NCBI GenBank assembly: GCA_050246015.1
Contig: JBFWWU010000003.1
Location: 1-64,000, forward strand
Reading direction: 5' to 3'
Length of the DNA: 64,000 nt
Origin: JTS-AC122 sp050246015
GTDB taxonomy: Bacteria > Planctomycetota > Phycisphaerae > Phycisphaerales > UBA1924
The position numbers and the translations under genes are program-made. Below the pieces are notes generated by a model. It had not been told where the DNA came from. It made no database searches and worked only from the letters and a program-made list of their open reading frames with translations. Every line of letters starts with the position of its first letter. Positions within the stretch are counted from its first letter, which is position 1. Shown here piece by piece: positions 1 to 8,162 of the stretch.

Positions 1-250
1 CTTCGAGTTGCCCCGTGCCACCGATCGTGGCTCTTGCACGATCGGTGTCTTCGAGTTGCCCCGTGCCACCGATCGTGGCTCTTGCACGATCGGTGTCTTC
101 GAGTTGCCCCGTGCCACCGATCGTGGCTCTTGCACGATCGGTGTCTTCGAGTTGCCCGTGCCACCGATCGTGGCTCTTGCACGATCGGTGTCTTCGAGTT
201 GCCCCGTGCCACCGATCGTGGCTCTTGCACGATCGGTGTCTTCGAGTTGC
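1..250. repeat. Five tandem 48-bp REP-like hairpin repeats
   Basis: Five head-to-tail copies of a 47-48 bp unit have GTGCC starts at 15, 63, 111, 158 and 206; the fourth spacing shows a 1-bp loss. Each unit holds a perfect 11-bp inverted repeat (arm CACCGATCGTG, its complement, 7-nt loop GCTCTTG) preceded by the tetranucleotide GTGC and followed by a tail TCTTCGAGTTGC. This is the architecture of REP sequences (tetranucleotide plus imperfect or perfect hairpin) mobilised by RAYT proteins, and a RAYT gene follows directly. The array may extend left of the window. Near-identity of the copies suggests recent tandem amplification. Confidence 0.9.
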
Positions 251-281
251 GGCGGCGCCCGCTCTCTCATATCGTGCCATC

Positions 282-875
282 ATGCCCGAACACACCGCGG
301 CGATCTCAACCCGCAAGCGAATGCGCCGGCGCGAAATCCCGGGACAGGTTCGCTTTGTCACATTCTCGTGTCAGCGGCGACTGCCACTCTTCTCGAATGC
401 AAAGATCGCGAATGTCTTCGCGCAGTCCCTCACCCGTGCCCGAGCCACGATGAGATTCGATCTCTATGCGTGGGTCGTAATGCCGGAACACGTCCATCTC
501 CTGTTGCGGCCCAATGACGACGACACCCTCGCTCGAGCACTCTGGTTTCTGAAGAAGAGCGTTGCCCATCGCGTGCTCGCTCGTTGGAGGCGGCTCCGCG
601 CGCCGGTCCTTGCAAGACTCGCAACGCCCGAGGGGTCTGCTCGGTTCTGGCAAAAAGGCGGCGGGTTCGACCGCAACGTGCGCGATGAGGCCGAGTTCTG
701 CAAGACGGTTCATTACATCCACCAGAATCCCGTCGGCCGAGGACTCGTCGAGCGCGCCGAACAATGGACTTGGTCGAGCGTGCGATGGTGGATGGGAGAG
801 CGTGCGGGCGAACTCGAATGCGACCCGCCGCCCGTGCGCGCTTGGGAGCACTGGAAAGGATTCCGGGATTGGTAG
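282..875 (+). CDS. REP-associated tyrosine transposase (RAYT, Y1 HUH family)
   Basis: The 197-aa protein belongs to the Y1_Tnp/IS200-like HUH endonucleases that nick single-stranded REP hairpins. Visible motifs are the metal-binding HUH pair in MPEHVHLLLRP (His70, His72) and the C-terminal YIHQNPVGRGLV block, typical of RAYTs, whose Tyr145 is the candidate nucleophile. The length fits single-domain RAYTs. The ATG at 282 was chosen because everything upstream in this frame is repeat array translated as a GC-rich open frame. REP-like hairpins lie on both sides (1-250 and 901-1475), the classical REPtron layout, so the flanking hairpins are the likely substrates. No inverted-repeat IS ends or passenger genes are seen. 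RAYTs are usually single-copy domesticated genes; function as a processing enzyme for these repeats is inference. Confidence 0.93.
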   Translation: MPEHTAAISTRKRMRRREIPGQVRFVTFSCQRRLPLFSNAKIANVFAQSLTRARATMRFDLYAWVVMPEHVHLLLRPNDDDTLARALWFLKKSVAHRVLARWRRLRAPVLARLATPEGSARFWQKGGGFDRNVRDEAEFCKTVHYIHQNPVGRGLVERAEQWTWSSVRWWMGERAGELECDPPPVRAWEHWKGFRDW

Positions 876-900
876 GCTCGTGCTCGGCCTGGCGGCCCCC

Positions 901-1475
901 GTGCCACCGATCGTGGCTCTGCACGATCGGTGTCTTCGTTCACCTTCGCGGTGCCAAAGACACCGATCGCTCAAAATCACGCCCGTGCCACCGATCGTGG
1001 CTCTTGCACGATCGGTGCCTTCGTTCATCACCCCTCGCACTCCTCAAGACACCGATCGCTCAAAATCACGCCCGTGCCACCGATCGTGGCTCTGCACGAT
1101 CGGTGCCTTCGTTCATCACCCCTCGCACTCCTCAAGACACCGATCGCTCAAATGCAGCGATCGGTGGCACGCGCCTGCACGTTCGGAGCCACCTGCCTCA
1201 AAATCCCGCCCGTGCCACCGATCGTGGCTCTTGCACGATCGGTGCCTTCGTTCATCACCCCTCGCACTCCTCAAGACACCGATCGCTCAAATGCAGCGAT
1301 CGGTGGCACGCGCCTGCACGTTCGGAGCCACCTGCCTCAAAATCCCGCCCGTGCCACCGATCGTGGCTCTTGCACGATCGGTGCCTTCGTTCATCACCCC
1401 TCGCACTCCTCAAGACACCGATCGCTCAAATGCAGCGATCGGTGGCACGCGCCTGCACGTTCGGGGCCACCTGCC
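901..1475. repeat. REP-pair (BIME-like) array downstream of the RAYT
   Basis: Five units begin at GTGCC positions 901, 985, 1074, 1212 and 1351. Each starts with the same hairpin as at 1-250 (arm CACCGATCGTG; loop GCTCTTG, or one T shorter at 901 and 1074). The last three units (period 138-139 bp) continue through a spacer into a second, oppositely oriented hairpin with arm CACCGATCGCT, loop CAAATGC and terminal GGCAC, making an inverted REP pair as in BIMEs. In the first two units (84 and 89 bp) the second hairpin is cut after its first arm, consistent with deletion between CTCAAA direct repeats present in the long unit. The last three units are nearly identical. Confidence 0.88.
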
Positions 1476-1508
1476 CGAGGAGATAGCGCCCGTCTCACAA
1501 GGAAATAA

Positions 1509-1536
1509 CCGACTCCGCGGCTTCCCGCGGGGTCGG
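1509..1536 (-). terminator. Probable terminator of the prepilin-like gene
   Basis: A GC-rich stem-loop (arms CCGACTCCGCGG and CCGCGGGGTCGG, loop CTTC, one mismatch) lies about 50 bp past the stop of the minus-strand gene ending at 1584. Read on the minus strand the stem is followed by a short TTATTT tract. The T-run is short, so this is moderate evidence. Confidence 0.6.
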
Positions 1537-1583
1537 CTCTTTGATCTGAGAATGTTACGCGGTTCCCGCGTCGGGTCCGACGA

Positions 1584-2537
1584 TTAGTCCTGCCAGAAGG
1601 TCAGAGTCACGTTCGTGCCGGCGGTGACAACGTTCTCAATGGCCTTGAGGTAGGCGTTACGCCCGTTGGTCACGCCCGTACCGCTGTCGCCGCCCTGCTC
1701 ATCGGTCTCGTTCACGAACAGGTTGTCCGAGACGGTGAGCGGGTTGCCCGCCGTGCGGCGGTAGGTGATCCCATCCGGATTCGGCTTGGTCTCGAAGTTC
1801 ACGTGACCGTCGTTGTAGGCGATGTTGCCTTCCCACGAGTTGCGCGAGCCGTGGATCAGCAGCGTGATCGAGTCGGTGCCGCCCGCGCCGGTGGCGAGCT
1901 GCCAGCGGCCGCTCGCCGGGTAGGAAGTGCCCATGTAGAGCGGGCCGCGATCGCCCCAGATGGCTTCGGTCGTGGTGAAGTTATCCTGCCACTTCGCCTT
2001 GCGCTTGCCGAAGGGGACGTTGTGCGCGTAGGAGTTGTTGGAGATGTTGGTCTGATTCGGGGTGGTCCGCCAGCCACCCTGCGGGGCGACGTTCGGGCCA
2101 CCGGCGAAGCGCGGATCCCAGAGGGCGTTGGCCGGGTTGACGGCGCCCATCGGGTTGTCCAGTTCATAGCCCTGGTCCTGCGCGACGGCGGCGGTGTTCG
2201 CCTCGGCCGGGTTGATGCAGATTTCGGTCGAGATGTGGCCGCCGAAAATCAGCAGGGACATGATGTTGCCGGTGCGGTTCTTGTTCTGCTCCTGACCCGC
2301 GGCGGCGTTGACGGTCGTGTTGGCGGCGTCGATCTTGGCCGGATCCGGGTAGAAGCCCTGGTTCTGGTTGGCCCAGACGACACAGGCCTGCTGGATGCCG
2401 CGGACCTGGGTCGAGTCCTTCATCTGGCGGGCCGAGGCGCGAGCCTTGCCCAGGGCCGGAAGCAGGATGCCCACGAGCAGCGCGATGATCGCGATGACGA
2501 CGAGGAGTTCGATGAGGGTAAATGCACGACGCTTCAT
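1584..2537 (-). CDS. Prepilin-type N-terminal cleavage/methylation protein (pseudopilin-like)
   Basis: The 317-aa protein starts with the prepilin peptidase signal RRAFTLIELLVVIAIIALL; cleavage would precede Phe5 and Glu9 is the conserved Glu+5. A hydrophobic helix to about residue 25 is followed by a charged amphipathic segment (GKARASARQ), as in type IV pilin and type II secretion pseudopilins. The C-terminal part contains NIAYNDGHVNF, resembling the H-x9-DG region of the large planctomycete pseudopilin-like families. The ATG at 2537 has GGAGAG 6 nt upstream, which decides the start over a longer frame. No other pilus or secretion gene is adjacent; planctomycetes carry many orphan proteins of this type, so its assembly partner is unknown. 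Expected location is the inner membrane/periplasm. Confidence 0.88.
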   Translation of the reverse strand: MKRRAFTLIELLVVIAIIALLVGILLPALGKARASARQMKDSTQVRGIQQACVVWANQNQGFYPDPAKIDAANTTVNAAAGQEQNKNRTGNIMSLLIFGGHISTEICINPAEANTAAVAQDQGYELDNPMGAVNPANALWDPRFAGGPNVAPQGGWRTTPNQTNISNNSYAHNVPFGKRKAKWQDNFTTTEAIWGDRGPLYMGTSYPASGRWQLATGAGGTDSITLLIHGSRNSWEGNIAYNDGHVNFETKPNPDGITYRRTAGNPLTVSDNLFVNETDEQGGDSGTGVTNGRNAYLKAIENVVTAGTNVTLTFWQD

Positions 2538-2910
2538 GAATTGCTCTCCAAAATTCGTTGACACTTCTCTAGTCAGTCCGCCGCGGGTGCAAAGACACAC
2601 GCGGTCCGCGCTCCTCGGGCGGACACGATAGATTCACAGATTCCGTAACTCCTTTGATCATGAAGCGGTTTCGATCGGGGCTTGTGGGAAAGCCCGGCCG
2701 ATCCCGCCGCACGCCAACGTTGACCCCGTGTTCCCGGGCATCTCCGCTGCTCAGCAGAGTCACGCTGAAGAGCGGCCGGATGATCAATCCGCCCGGGGGA
2801 GGTCGGTCAGGTTGTCGGTGTGCGGGCAGCCTCGTCGCAGAATGATGCGGGCGACTCGACGGTCGCCATGAGGACGTTGGTTGATATCGACTCCGGCCGC
2901 GCTCACACCT

Positions 2911-2926
2911 CTCTGTACGTACAGAG
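2911..2926. promoter_or_regulatory. Perfect 16-bp palindrome upstream of the permease
   Basis: CTCTGTACGTACAGAG is a perfect dyad lying 157 bp before the permease start and about 375 bp before the prepilin-like gene start. It has the size and symmetry of an operator for a dimeric repressor. The TetR gene at 4645 is one candidate binder, purely by proximity. The rest of the 2538-3082 gap shows no convincing gene. Confidence 0.45.
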
Positions 2927-2965
2927 TGTTAGGATACAAGAAACGGTACGCTTGTCAAGTTGCAC

Positions 2966-2977
2966 CTGTTGCAACAG
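2966..2977. promoter_or_regulatory. Perfect 12-bp palindrome inside a CTTGTC/GACAAG inverted repeat
   Basis: CTGTTGCAACAG is a perfect dyad nested in a wider inverted repeat with outer arms CTTGTC at 2951-2956 and GACAAG at 2977-2982. It lies about 105 bp upstream of the permease start, close to where a promoter would be expected, and could be an operator. Confidence 0.4.
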
Positions 2978-3082
2978 ACAAGCCGCCAACACAAAAATGT
3001 TGTCGCCACGCCGGTCAGAATCTCGTTCGCTTTTCGATCGGATATCTCCCCGCCGGCATCGCGCCGCAGTATGCTGCCCGAG

Positions 3083-4513
3083 ATGTCCGCCTCTTCCAAC
3101 GCCTCCACCCAGTTCCCAGTCGCGCCGCACCCGCAGCCCACGCCCTCACTCGGCGCCCCCCGGCGCGTCCTCGGCCTCGCCGACGCCTCCTGCGTCGTCA
3201 TCGGCGCCATCATCGGCGTCGGCATCTTCTTCAACCCCTCCCGCATCGCCTCTCTCACCGGCGACCCCACCCTCGCCCTGACGTCCTGGCTCATCGGCGG
3301 CTTCATCGCCCTCTGCGGCGCGCTCGTCTTCGCCGAACTCGGCGGCCGCTACCACAACAGCGGCGCCCAGTACGACATCCTCCGCGACTGCTTCGGACCC
3401 CTCCCCGCCTTTCTCTTCGTCTTCTGCAACGCCACCGGCACCCAGGCCTGCGCCATCGGCATCATCTCCCTCATCTGCGCCCAGCACCTGGTCGCCGCCA
3501 TCGGCCTCACGCCCGTCACCGGCTGGCGCCTCGTCACCATCGCCGCCTGCCTCATCTCCCTGCTCGCCCTGGCGAACATCGCCGGCGTCAAGTGGGGCTC
3601 TCGCATCCAGAACTTCACCGTCGCCTGCAAAGTCTTCACCCTCCTGGCCATTACCGCCGTCGCCGCACTGCTCGCCAAGGCGCCGCCGGACTCCGCCCCC
3701 GTCGCCGCCACACTTGAATCGACCCGCCCGCTCGCCGGCGTCGTCGCCGGGCTGGTCCCCGCTCTCTTCGCCTACGGCGGTTGGCAGCAAGCGCTCTGGA
3801 TCTCCGGCGAAGTAAAACACCCGCACCGAAACGTCCCCCGCGCCATCATCCTGGGTGTCCTGGTCGTCGTCGCCGCCTACATGCTCGTCAACTGGGGATA
3901 TCTCCGGCTGCTGGGAATCCAAGGCGTCGCGGATTCCAAGGTCCTCGCCGCCGACGCCGTTGCCACCGTCTATCCCAGGTTCGGCGCTCGCGTCGTCGCC
4001 CTCGCCGTCGCCATCTCCGCCTTCGGCGTCCTCAACTCTCAACTCCTCTCCGGCCCGCGACTCATCTTCGGCATGGCCCGGGACGGTCGCTTCTTTGCCA
4101 CCTTCGCGCGCCTCAGCCCCCGCTTCGGCACCCCCGCCGGCGCGATTCTCCTGCTCGCGGTCCCCGCCATCCTCCTGATCGCCGTCGCCGGACAGGGCGG
4201 CATCGACTACCTCCTCAACGGCGCGGTCTTTATCGACTGCGTCTTCTTCATCCTCACCGGTGCATCCATCTTCGTCCTGCGCCGCCGGCATGCGGGCGAT
4301 ACGCCGCCCCCGGGCTCCGAACGACGCTTCCGCATGCCCCTGTTTCCTCTGGTCCCCATCCTCTTTATTCTGGGCCAACTCGGCGCCGTCGTCGGCTCCG
4401 TCCTCGACCCCGCCGTGCGCAGCGCCTCGTACATCGGCGCCCTATGGATCCTCGTCGGCGTGATCGTCTTCGCATGGCGCTTCCGACTCGCCGCCGTCCC
4501 GCACGCCGCCTGA
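3083..4513 (+). CDS. APC-superfamily amino-acid permease
   Basis: The 476-aa membrane protein has about twelve hydrophobic segments. The first helix block (ADASCVVIGAIIGVGIFFNP) carries the discontinuous-helix signature G-x-G-I-F-x-x-P of APC/LAT-type transporters that bind the substrate alpha-amino and carboxyl groups. It would move amino acids, by antiport or proton symport, across the inner membrane; the substrate cannot be read from the sequence. The start is set at the ATG encoding MSASSNAS (3083); MLPE at 3071 is an alternative. An N-terminal tail of about 25 residues rich in Pro and Ser precedes the first helix. The TetR gene follows in the same direction after 131 bp. Plus-strand cytosine is very high here. 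Confidence 0.88.
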   Translation: MSASSNASTQFPVAPHPQPTPSLGAPRRVLGLADASCVVIGAIIGVGIFFNPSRIASLTGDPTLALTSWLIGGFIALCGALVFAELGGRYHNSGAQYDILRDCFGPLPAFLFVFCNATGTQACAIGIISLICAQHLVAAIGLTPVTGWRLVTIAACLISLLALANIAGVKWGSRIQNFTVACKVFTLLAITAVAALLAKAPPDSAPVAATLESTRPLAGVVAGLVPALFAYGGWQQALWISGEVKHPHRNVPRAIILGVLVVVAAYMLVNWGYLRLLGIQGVADSKVLAADAVATVYPRFGARVVALAVAISAFGVLNSQLLSGPRLIFGMARDGRFFATFARLSPRFGTPAGAILLLAVPAILLIAVAGQGGIDYLLNGAVFIDCVFFILTGASIFVLRRRHAGDTPPPGSERRFRMPLFPLVPILFILGQLGAVVGSVLDPAVRSASYIGALWILVGVIVFAWRFRLAAVPHAA

Positions 4514-4644
4514 TCGACTCCGCGGCCCCGCAAGAATTGTGTCAATCGCGCCGGTAGCCGCACCCGATACATGTGAGCGTACACTAGCATCGCGAAGGAT
4601 GCCGAACCGAACCCAAATCTGCGACCCGCGCGGAGCCGTGGACC

Positions 4645-5253
4645 ATGAGCCGACTTCCCGCCGCCAAGCGAAAAGAGCAACTGCTCGACAAGGCCGCTCA
4701 GTTGTTCGCCCTGCACGGCTACTCGGGCACCACCACCGCGGAAATCGCCAAGGCCGCCGGCGTCACCGAACCCATCATCTACCGCCACTTCACCTCCAAA
4801 CGCGATATGTTCATCGCCCTGGTCCAACGCACCAGCGAGCAGACCATCAAACTCTGGGAGCACGAACTGCGAAGCGCCCCCGAGCCCGCCGAACGCCTCC
4901 GCCGACTCATCCGCGCCAACCCGATGGTCACCAAGGGTGGCAAGGGCGCCTACCGCGTCATCATCCAGGCCATGACCGAGGTCGAAGACGCCGCCATCCA
5001 CGGCGCCCTCATCGAGCACATCAGCGTCCTGCACAAGTTCCTCAGCAAGGAAGTCGAAGCCGCACAGGGAAGCCACCAGGTCAGCGCCCGCTTCAGCCCC
5101 GAGATCACCGCCTGGGCCCTCATCCACCTCGGCCTGGGCTACGGCATCCTCGCCGCCCTCAACATCCCAAGCCACGGCATCGACCGCGCCGGCATGCACA
5201 TCCAGGACCTCCTCGGGCAACTCATGCTCGGCGAACGCTACAAGAAAAACTGA
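4645..5253 (+). CDS. TetR/AcrR-family transcriptional regulator
   Basis: The 202-aa protein has an N-terminal TetR helix-turn-helix (about residues 8-54) with the typical sequence AAQLFALHGYSGTTTAEIAK followed by AGVTEPIIYRHFTSKRDMF. The remaining all-helical region would be the ligand-binding/dimerisation domain. It would repress genes by binding a palindromic operator and release on ligand binding. It follows the permease by 131 bp and precedes the class V aminotransferase by 37 bp, so all three may be co-transcribed or co-regulated; candidate palindromes lie upstream of the permease at 2911 and 2966. The ligand is unknown. Confidence 0.92.
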   Translation: MSRLPAAKRKEQLLDKAAQLFALHGYSGTTTAEIAKAAGVTEPIIYRHFTSKRDMFIALVQRTSEQTIKLWEHELRSAPEPAERLRRLIRANPMVTKGGKGAYRVIIQAMTEVEDAAIHGALIEHISVLHKFLSKEVEAAQGSHQVSARFSPEITAWALIHLGLGYGILAALNIPSHGIDRAGMHIQDLLGQLMLGERYKKN

Positions 5254-5290
5254 CCCGCCCCCAACACGCTACCCCCCGCTACCGTCCCCC

Positions 5291-6580
5291 ATGCCGCGCC
5301 CCACTCCGCCCCGCCCCGCTCCGCTCGCCTCGCACTGGCGCCTCGATCCGGACGTGACCTTCCTCAACCACGGCTCCTTCGGCGCCGTCCCCTTCGTCGT
5401 CTCCGAATACCAGCGCGAACTCCAACTCCTCGTCCAGCGCGAGCCCGTCCGCTTCTACGTCGAACTCATGGAATCCATGGTCGACGCCGCCCGACTCGCC
5501 GTCGCCCCGCTCCTGGGATGCGCCCCCGACGACTTCGGGTTCGTCCTCAACGCCACCATGGGCGTCAACGCCGTCATCCGCTCCCTCCCCTTCCAGCCCG
5601 GCGACGAGATCCTCACCAGCAACCACGAATACAACGCCTGCAACAACGTCGTCGAGTGGGCCGCCCAGCGCCTCGGCGTCAACGTGGTCAAGGTCGATCT
5701 CCCCTTCCCGATCTCCGGACCCGACGAAGCCTTTGACCGCATCGTCGCCGGCGTCACCACCCGCACCAGGCTCGTCCTGATCAGCCACATCACCAGCCCC
5801 TCCGGCATGGTCCTCCCCGTCGAACGCGTCACCCGCGAGATGAACCGCCGCGGCATCGACACCCTCATCGACGGCGCTCACGCCCCCGGCATGGTCCCCC
5901 TCGACATCGACCGCCTCGGCGCCCCCTTCTACACCGGCAACCTGCACAAATGGGTCTGCGCGCCCAACGGCGCGGCCTTCCTGCACGTCCGCCCCGATCG
6001 CCAGCACCTCATCCGCCCCACCATCATCTCCCACGGCGCCAACTCACCTCGCACCGACCGCTCTCGCTTCCGCCTCGAGTTCGACTACATCGGGACCAAC
6101 GACCCCAGCGCGTGGCTCAGCGTCCCCGCCGCCGTCACCTTCATGTCGCGAATCGGCGCCGCGCTCGACGCCCCGCCGGAACACCCCGGCCCTTCCGCCT
6201 CAACCCCCGATCCGCTTCGCCAGAACTGGGAACGAGTCATGCGCTCCAACCGCCACATGGCCCTGAAAGGACGAGAGATCCTTGGCCGCGCGCTCGGCGT
6301 CGAACCCTGCGTCCCCGACGACATGATCGGCTCTCTCGCAGCCGTCATGCTGCCGCCCGCGCGGCCTGGTGCATCTCCCGCGCCGAGCAAATACCACGAT
6401 CCCCTCCAAGACGTCCTGATCCGCCGCTACGGCATCCAGGTCCCCATCTACCCCGTGCCCGCGCCGATCCACTCCGCAGGCGCCCCGCCCGGCGCACGCG
6501 TCGTCCGCATCTCGGCTCAGGTCTACAACTCCACCGAGCAGTACGAGTTCCTCGCCCTCGCCCTCAAACACGAACTCTGA
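5291..6580 (+). CDS. Class V aminotransferase, isopenicillin-N-epimerase-like
   Basis: The 429-aa PLP-dependent fold-type I enzyme starts with FLNHGSFGAVP, the N-terminal signature of isopenicillin N epimerase/cysteine-desulfurase-like proteins. The cofactor region has DGAHAPGMVPLDI (PLP-ring Asp) and the Schiff-base lysine in GNLHKWVCAPNGAAFLHV. Members of this subgroup with unproven substrates are common and the epimerase name should not be taken literally; cysteine desulfurase, kynureninase-like or amino-acid epimerase chemistry are all possible. The ATG at 5291 begins MPRPTPPRP; no strong ribosome-binding site is seen because the upstream text is C-rich. It lies 37 bp after the TetR gene in the same direction, possibly sharing a transcript with it and the permease. 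Confidence 0.88.
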   Translation: MPRPTPPRPAPLASHWRLDPDVTFLNHGSFGAVPFVVSEYQRELQLLVQREPVRFYVELMESMVDAARLAVAPLLGCAPDDFGFVLNATMGVNAVIRSLPFQPGDEILTSNHEYNACNNVVEWAAQRLGVNVVKVDLPFPISGPDEAFDRIVAGVTTRTRLVLISHITSPSGMVLPVERVTREMNRRGIDTLIDGAHAPGMVPLDIDRLGAPFYTGNLHKWVCAPNGAAFLHVRPDRQHLIRPTIISHGANSPRTDRSRFRLEFDYIGTNDPSAWLSVPAAVTFMSRIGAALDAPPEHPGPSASTPDPLRQNWERVMRSNRHMALKGREILGRALGVEPCVPDDMIGSLAAVMLPPARPGASPAPSKYHDPLQDVLIRRYGIQVPIYPVPAPIHSAGAPPGARVVRISAQVYNSTEQYEFLALALKHEL

Positions 6581-6649
6581 GCCCTCCCGCTCCTGCGGCG
6601 ATGTCCCCTCCGCCCCGCGACATCTCACGGGATTCACCCAACCGCTGGA

Positions 6650-7477
6650 CTACGGCTCCCACCGCCGATACTTCATCGGCTCGTTCATGTAGATCACCGT
6701 CGTATCGCCCCGGGCGGTCTTGAGCAGCACCGCGTTCTCCGCCGGCGTGCCGTCGCGAGCCCCCACGCTCGCCGTCGTGATCGACCCGTTCGTGTGGATC
6801 ATCCCGGGCAGCAGGATATTGGAATCGAACGTCTCGTCGCCGTCGGGCGCGTCGAGCGTGTACTCCCCCGTCGAACCCGGCCCCACCTGGTACACGATGT
6901 TCCCTTCTGATGTGATCAGCGCCACCGGATCGGCAATGTCCTGATCCGTCCGGATCTCGATCCCGCCCTCGCCCCCCGCGAACTCCCCGTTATCCACCTG
7001 GATCGCGCCCCCGACTCCCCACACCCGCACGTGCCCGCCTCGGTTGAACACCCGCACCCCGTCACAGCGCGGCATCCGCAGCGTGACGTCGATCCACACC
7101 TGCTTCGGATCGCCCCACGTCGTGCTCGTGCGCACCGAGTACACCGCGCGGCCCTCCTGGTCCAGTGTTCGCGTCCGCACCTTCACCGATTCGATCGCCT
7201 GCTTCCTCACCGCGTCTTCGATCCACAGCGATGCGTGGGCTTTGAACGTCGGCCTCACCTCCGTCAGCGTCGGATCAACCACGACCGTCACCGTGCCGTG
7301 GAAGTTCTCGATATCGACCGCCGCCGGCGCGTTCCATCCGTCCGCCGGCGCCGCGATCTCCGTCCGGTTCCGGCGCACCGTGTTGCACCCGGCCGATACC
7401 GCAACCAGCGCGCCCAGACACAGCACGCCCGTCATCCGGTACTTCCCCCTTCGACTCGTCTCACGCGGTCGCAGCAT
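6650..7477 (-). CDS. Predicted lipoprotein, DUF4097-like beta-strand protein
   Basis: The 275-aa protein has a type II signal peptide (MTGVLCLGALVAVSAGC) with a lipobox ending at a Cys about 30 residues in. The mature part is rich in short beta strands and repeated small-residue turns (NFHGTVTVVVDPTL, FNRGGHVRVWGVGG, DNGEFAGGEGGIEI), resembling the right-handed beta-solenoid character of DUF4097 putative adhesin/lipoprotein families. The start at 7477 is chosen because GAGGA lies 9 nt upstream; ATG 7435 (MTGV) is an alternative giving a shorter n-region. It is convergent with the aminotransferase and divergent from rny. The function is unknown. Confidence 0.75.
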   Translation of the reverse strand: MLRPRETSRRGKYRMTGVLCLGALVAVSAGCNTVRRNRTEIAAPADGWNAPAAVDIENFHGTVTVVVDPTLTEVRPTFKAHASLWIEDAVRKQAIESVKVRTRTLDQEGRAVYSVRTSTTWGDPKQVWIDVTLRMPRCDGVRVFNRGGHVRVWGVGGAIQVDNGEFAGGEGGIEIRTDQDIADPVALITSEGNIVYQVGPGSTGEYTLDAPDGDETFDSNILLPGMIHTNGSITTASVGARDGTPAENAVLLKTARGDTTVIYMNEPMKYRRWEP

Positions 7478-7681
7478 CTGGGCAGTTCCTCTTGAACGTC
7501 TCCATCTTTCCAATCATCGATCGTTTGGCAGTGTACTCATCGGACGACTCCCCGGTTCTGACCCACCGCTCCGTTCGTGGATGGCCTGTAGCGCAAGTAT
7601 CAAGACTCGCGTCGCTGATCGATCGGCTTTTGTTAGATTGTTCCTCTCCGCGATATTCCTTCAGATCACACACCACGCCGC

Positions 7682-7711
7682 TTGACGCGACCATAACAAT
7701 TCTCATTTAAT
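7682..7711 (+). promoter_or_regulatory. Possible promoter in the rny upstream region
   Basis: TTGACG (7682-7687), an 18-nt spacer and TTTAAT (7706-7711) form a sigma-70-like promoter in an AT-richer stretch, followed by a hairpin CGTCGG/CCGACG at 7720-7738. It would give an rny transcript with a leader of about 440 nt. The 7478-8162 gap holds no convincing gene; it also has a CATGGCCG direct repeat near 7770 and a GC palindrome at 8123-8138. Confidence 0.4.
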
Positions 7712-8162
7712 CCCCAACGCGTCGGTATTGTGCCGACGTACTTATTCCCGGCCACCTGCTTCGGGCAGTCCATGGCCGTTCATGGCCGATCAACGTCGCC
7801 GGCGCGCCGCGCCGCGGGGTTGCATCGACCCGCGGCTCGCCTCCCGAGGCGCGCTCGCGCATAGATCAAAGCCGCTTCGTCAGAGAGTTTCTCACGTGTT
7901 CCGGATACCGCAAGCATTCCTCCTCCGCGTTGACACATCGCCGGCCTGCGGCGCCGCCCGCTCAACTCGATGGCGTCTCGGACGCCGCGGGCGCCTCCGG
8001 AGCAGGGAATCGACCGTCTCCATCAGGAGATCCGAACTCTCGCTTTGATCCATGATGAACGCCGTCGCCGCGCGCGTGCGCGGCCTTTGGATGCTTCCGT
8101 ATGAGGTGGCCCTCTCGGCCGGATCGGCGCGCGCCGATCGGCGCAGACCTGGGAGGGTCCTC

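Noticed and set aside
1..250. Regularly spaced repeats suggesting a CRISPR array
   Set aside because: The whole 48-bp unit is repeated without unique spacers, and a RAYT, not Cas genes, is adjacent.
8..517. Long open frames through the terminal repeats (also 764-1486 and 930-1508)
   Set aside because: They are translations of GC-rich tandem repeats in several frames at once, with repeated peptides such as CHRSWLLHDRC; no independent coding evidence.
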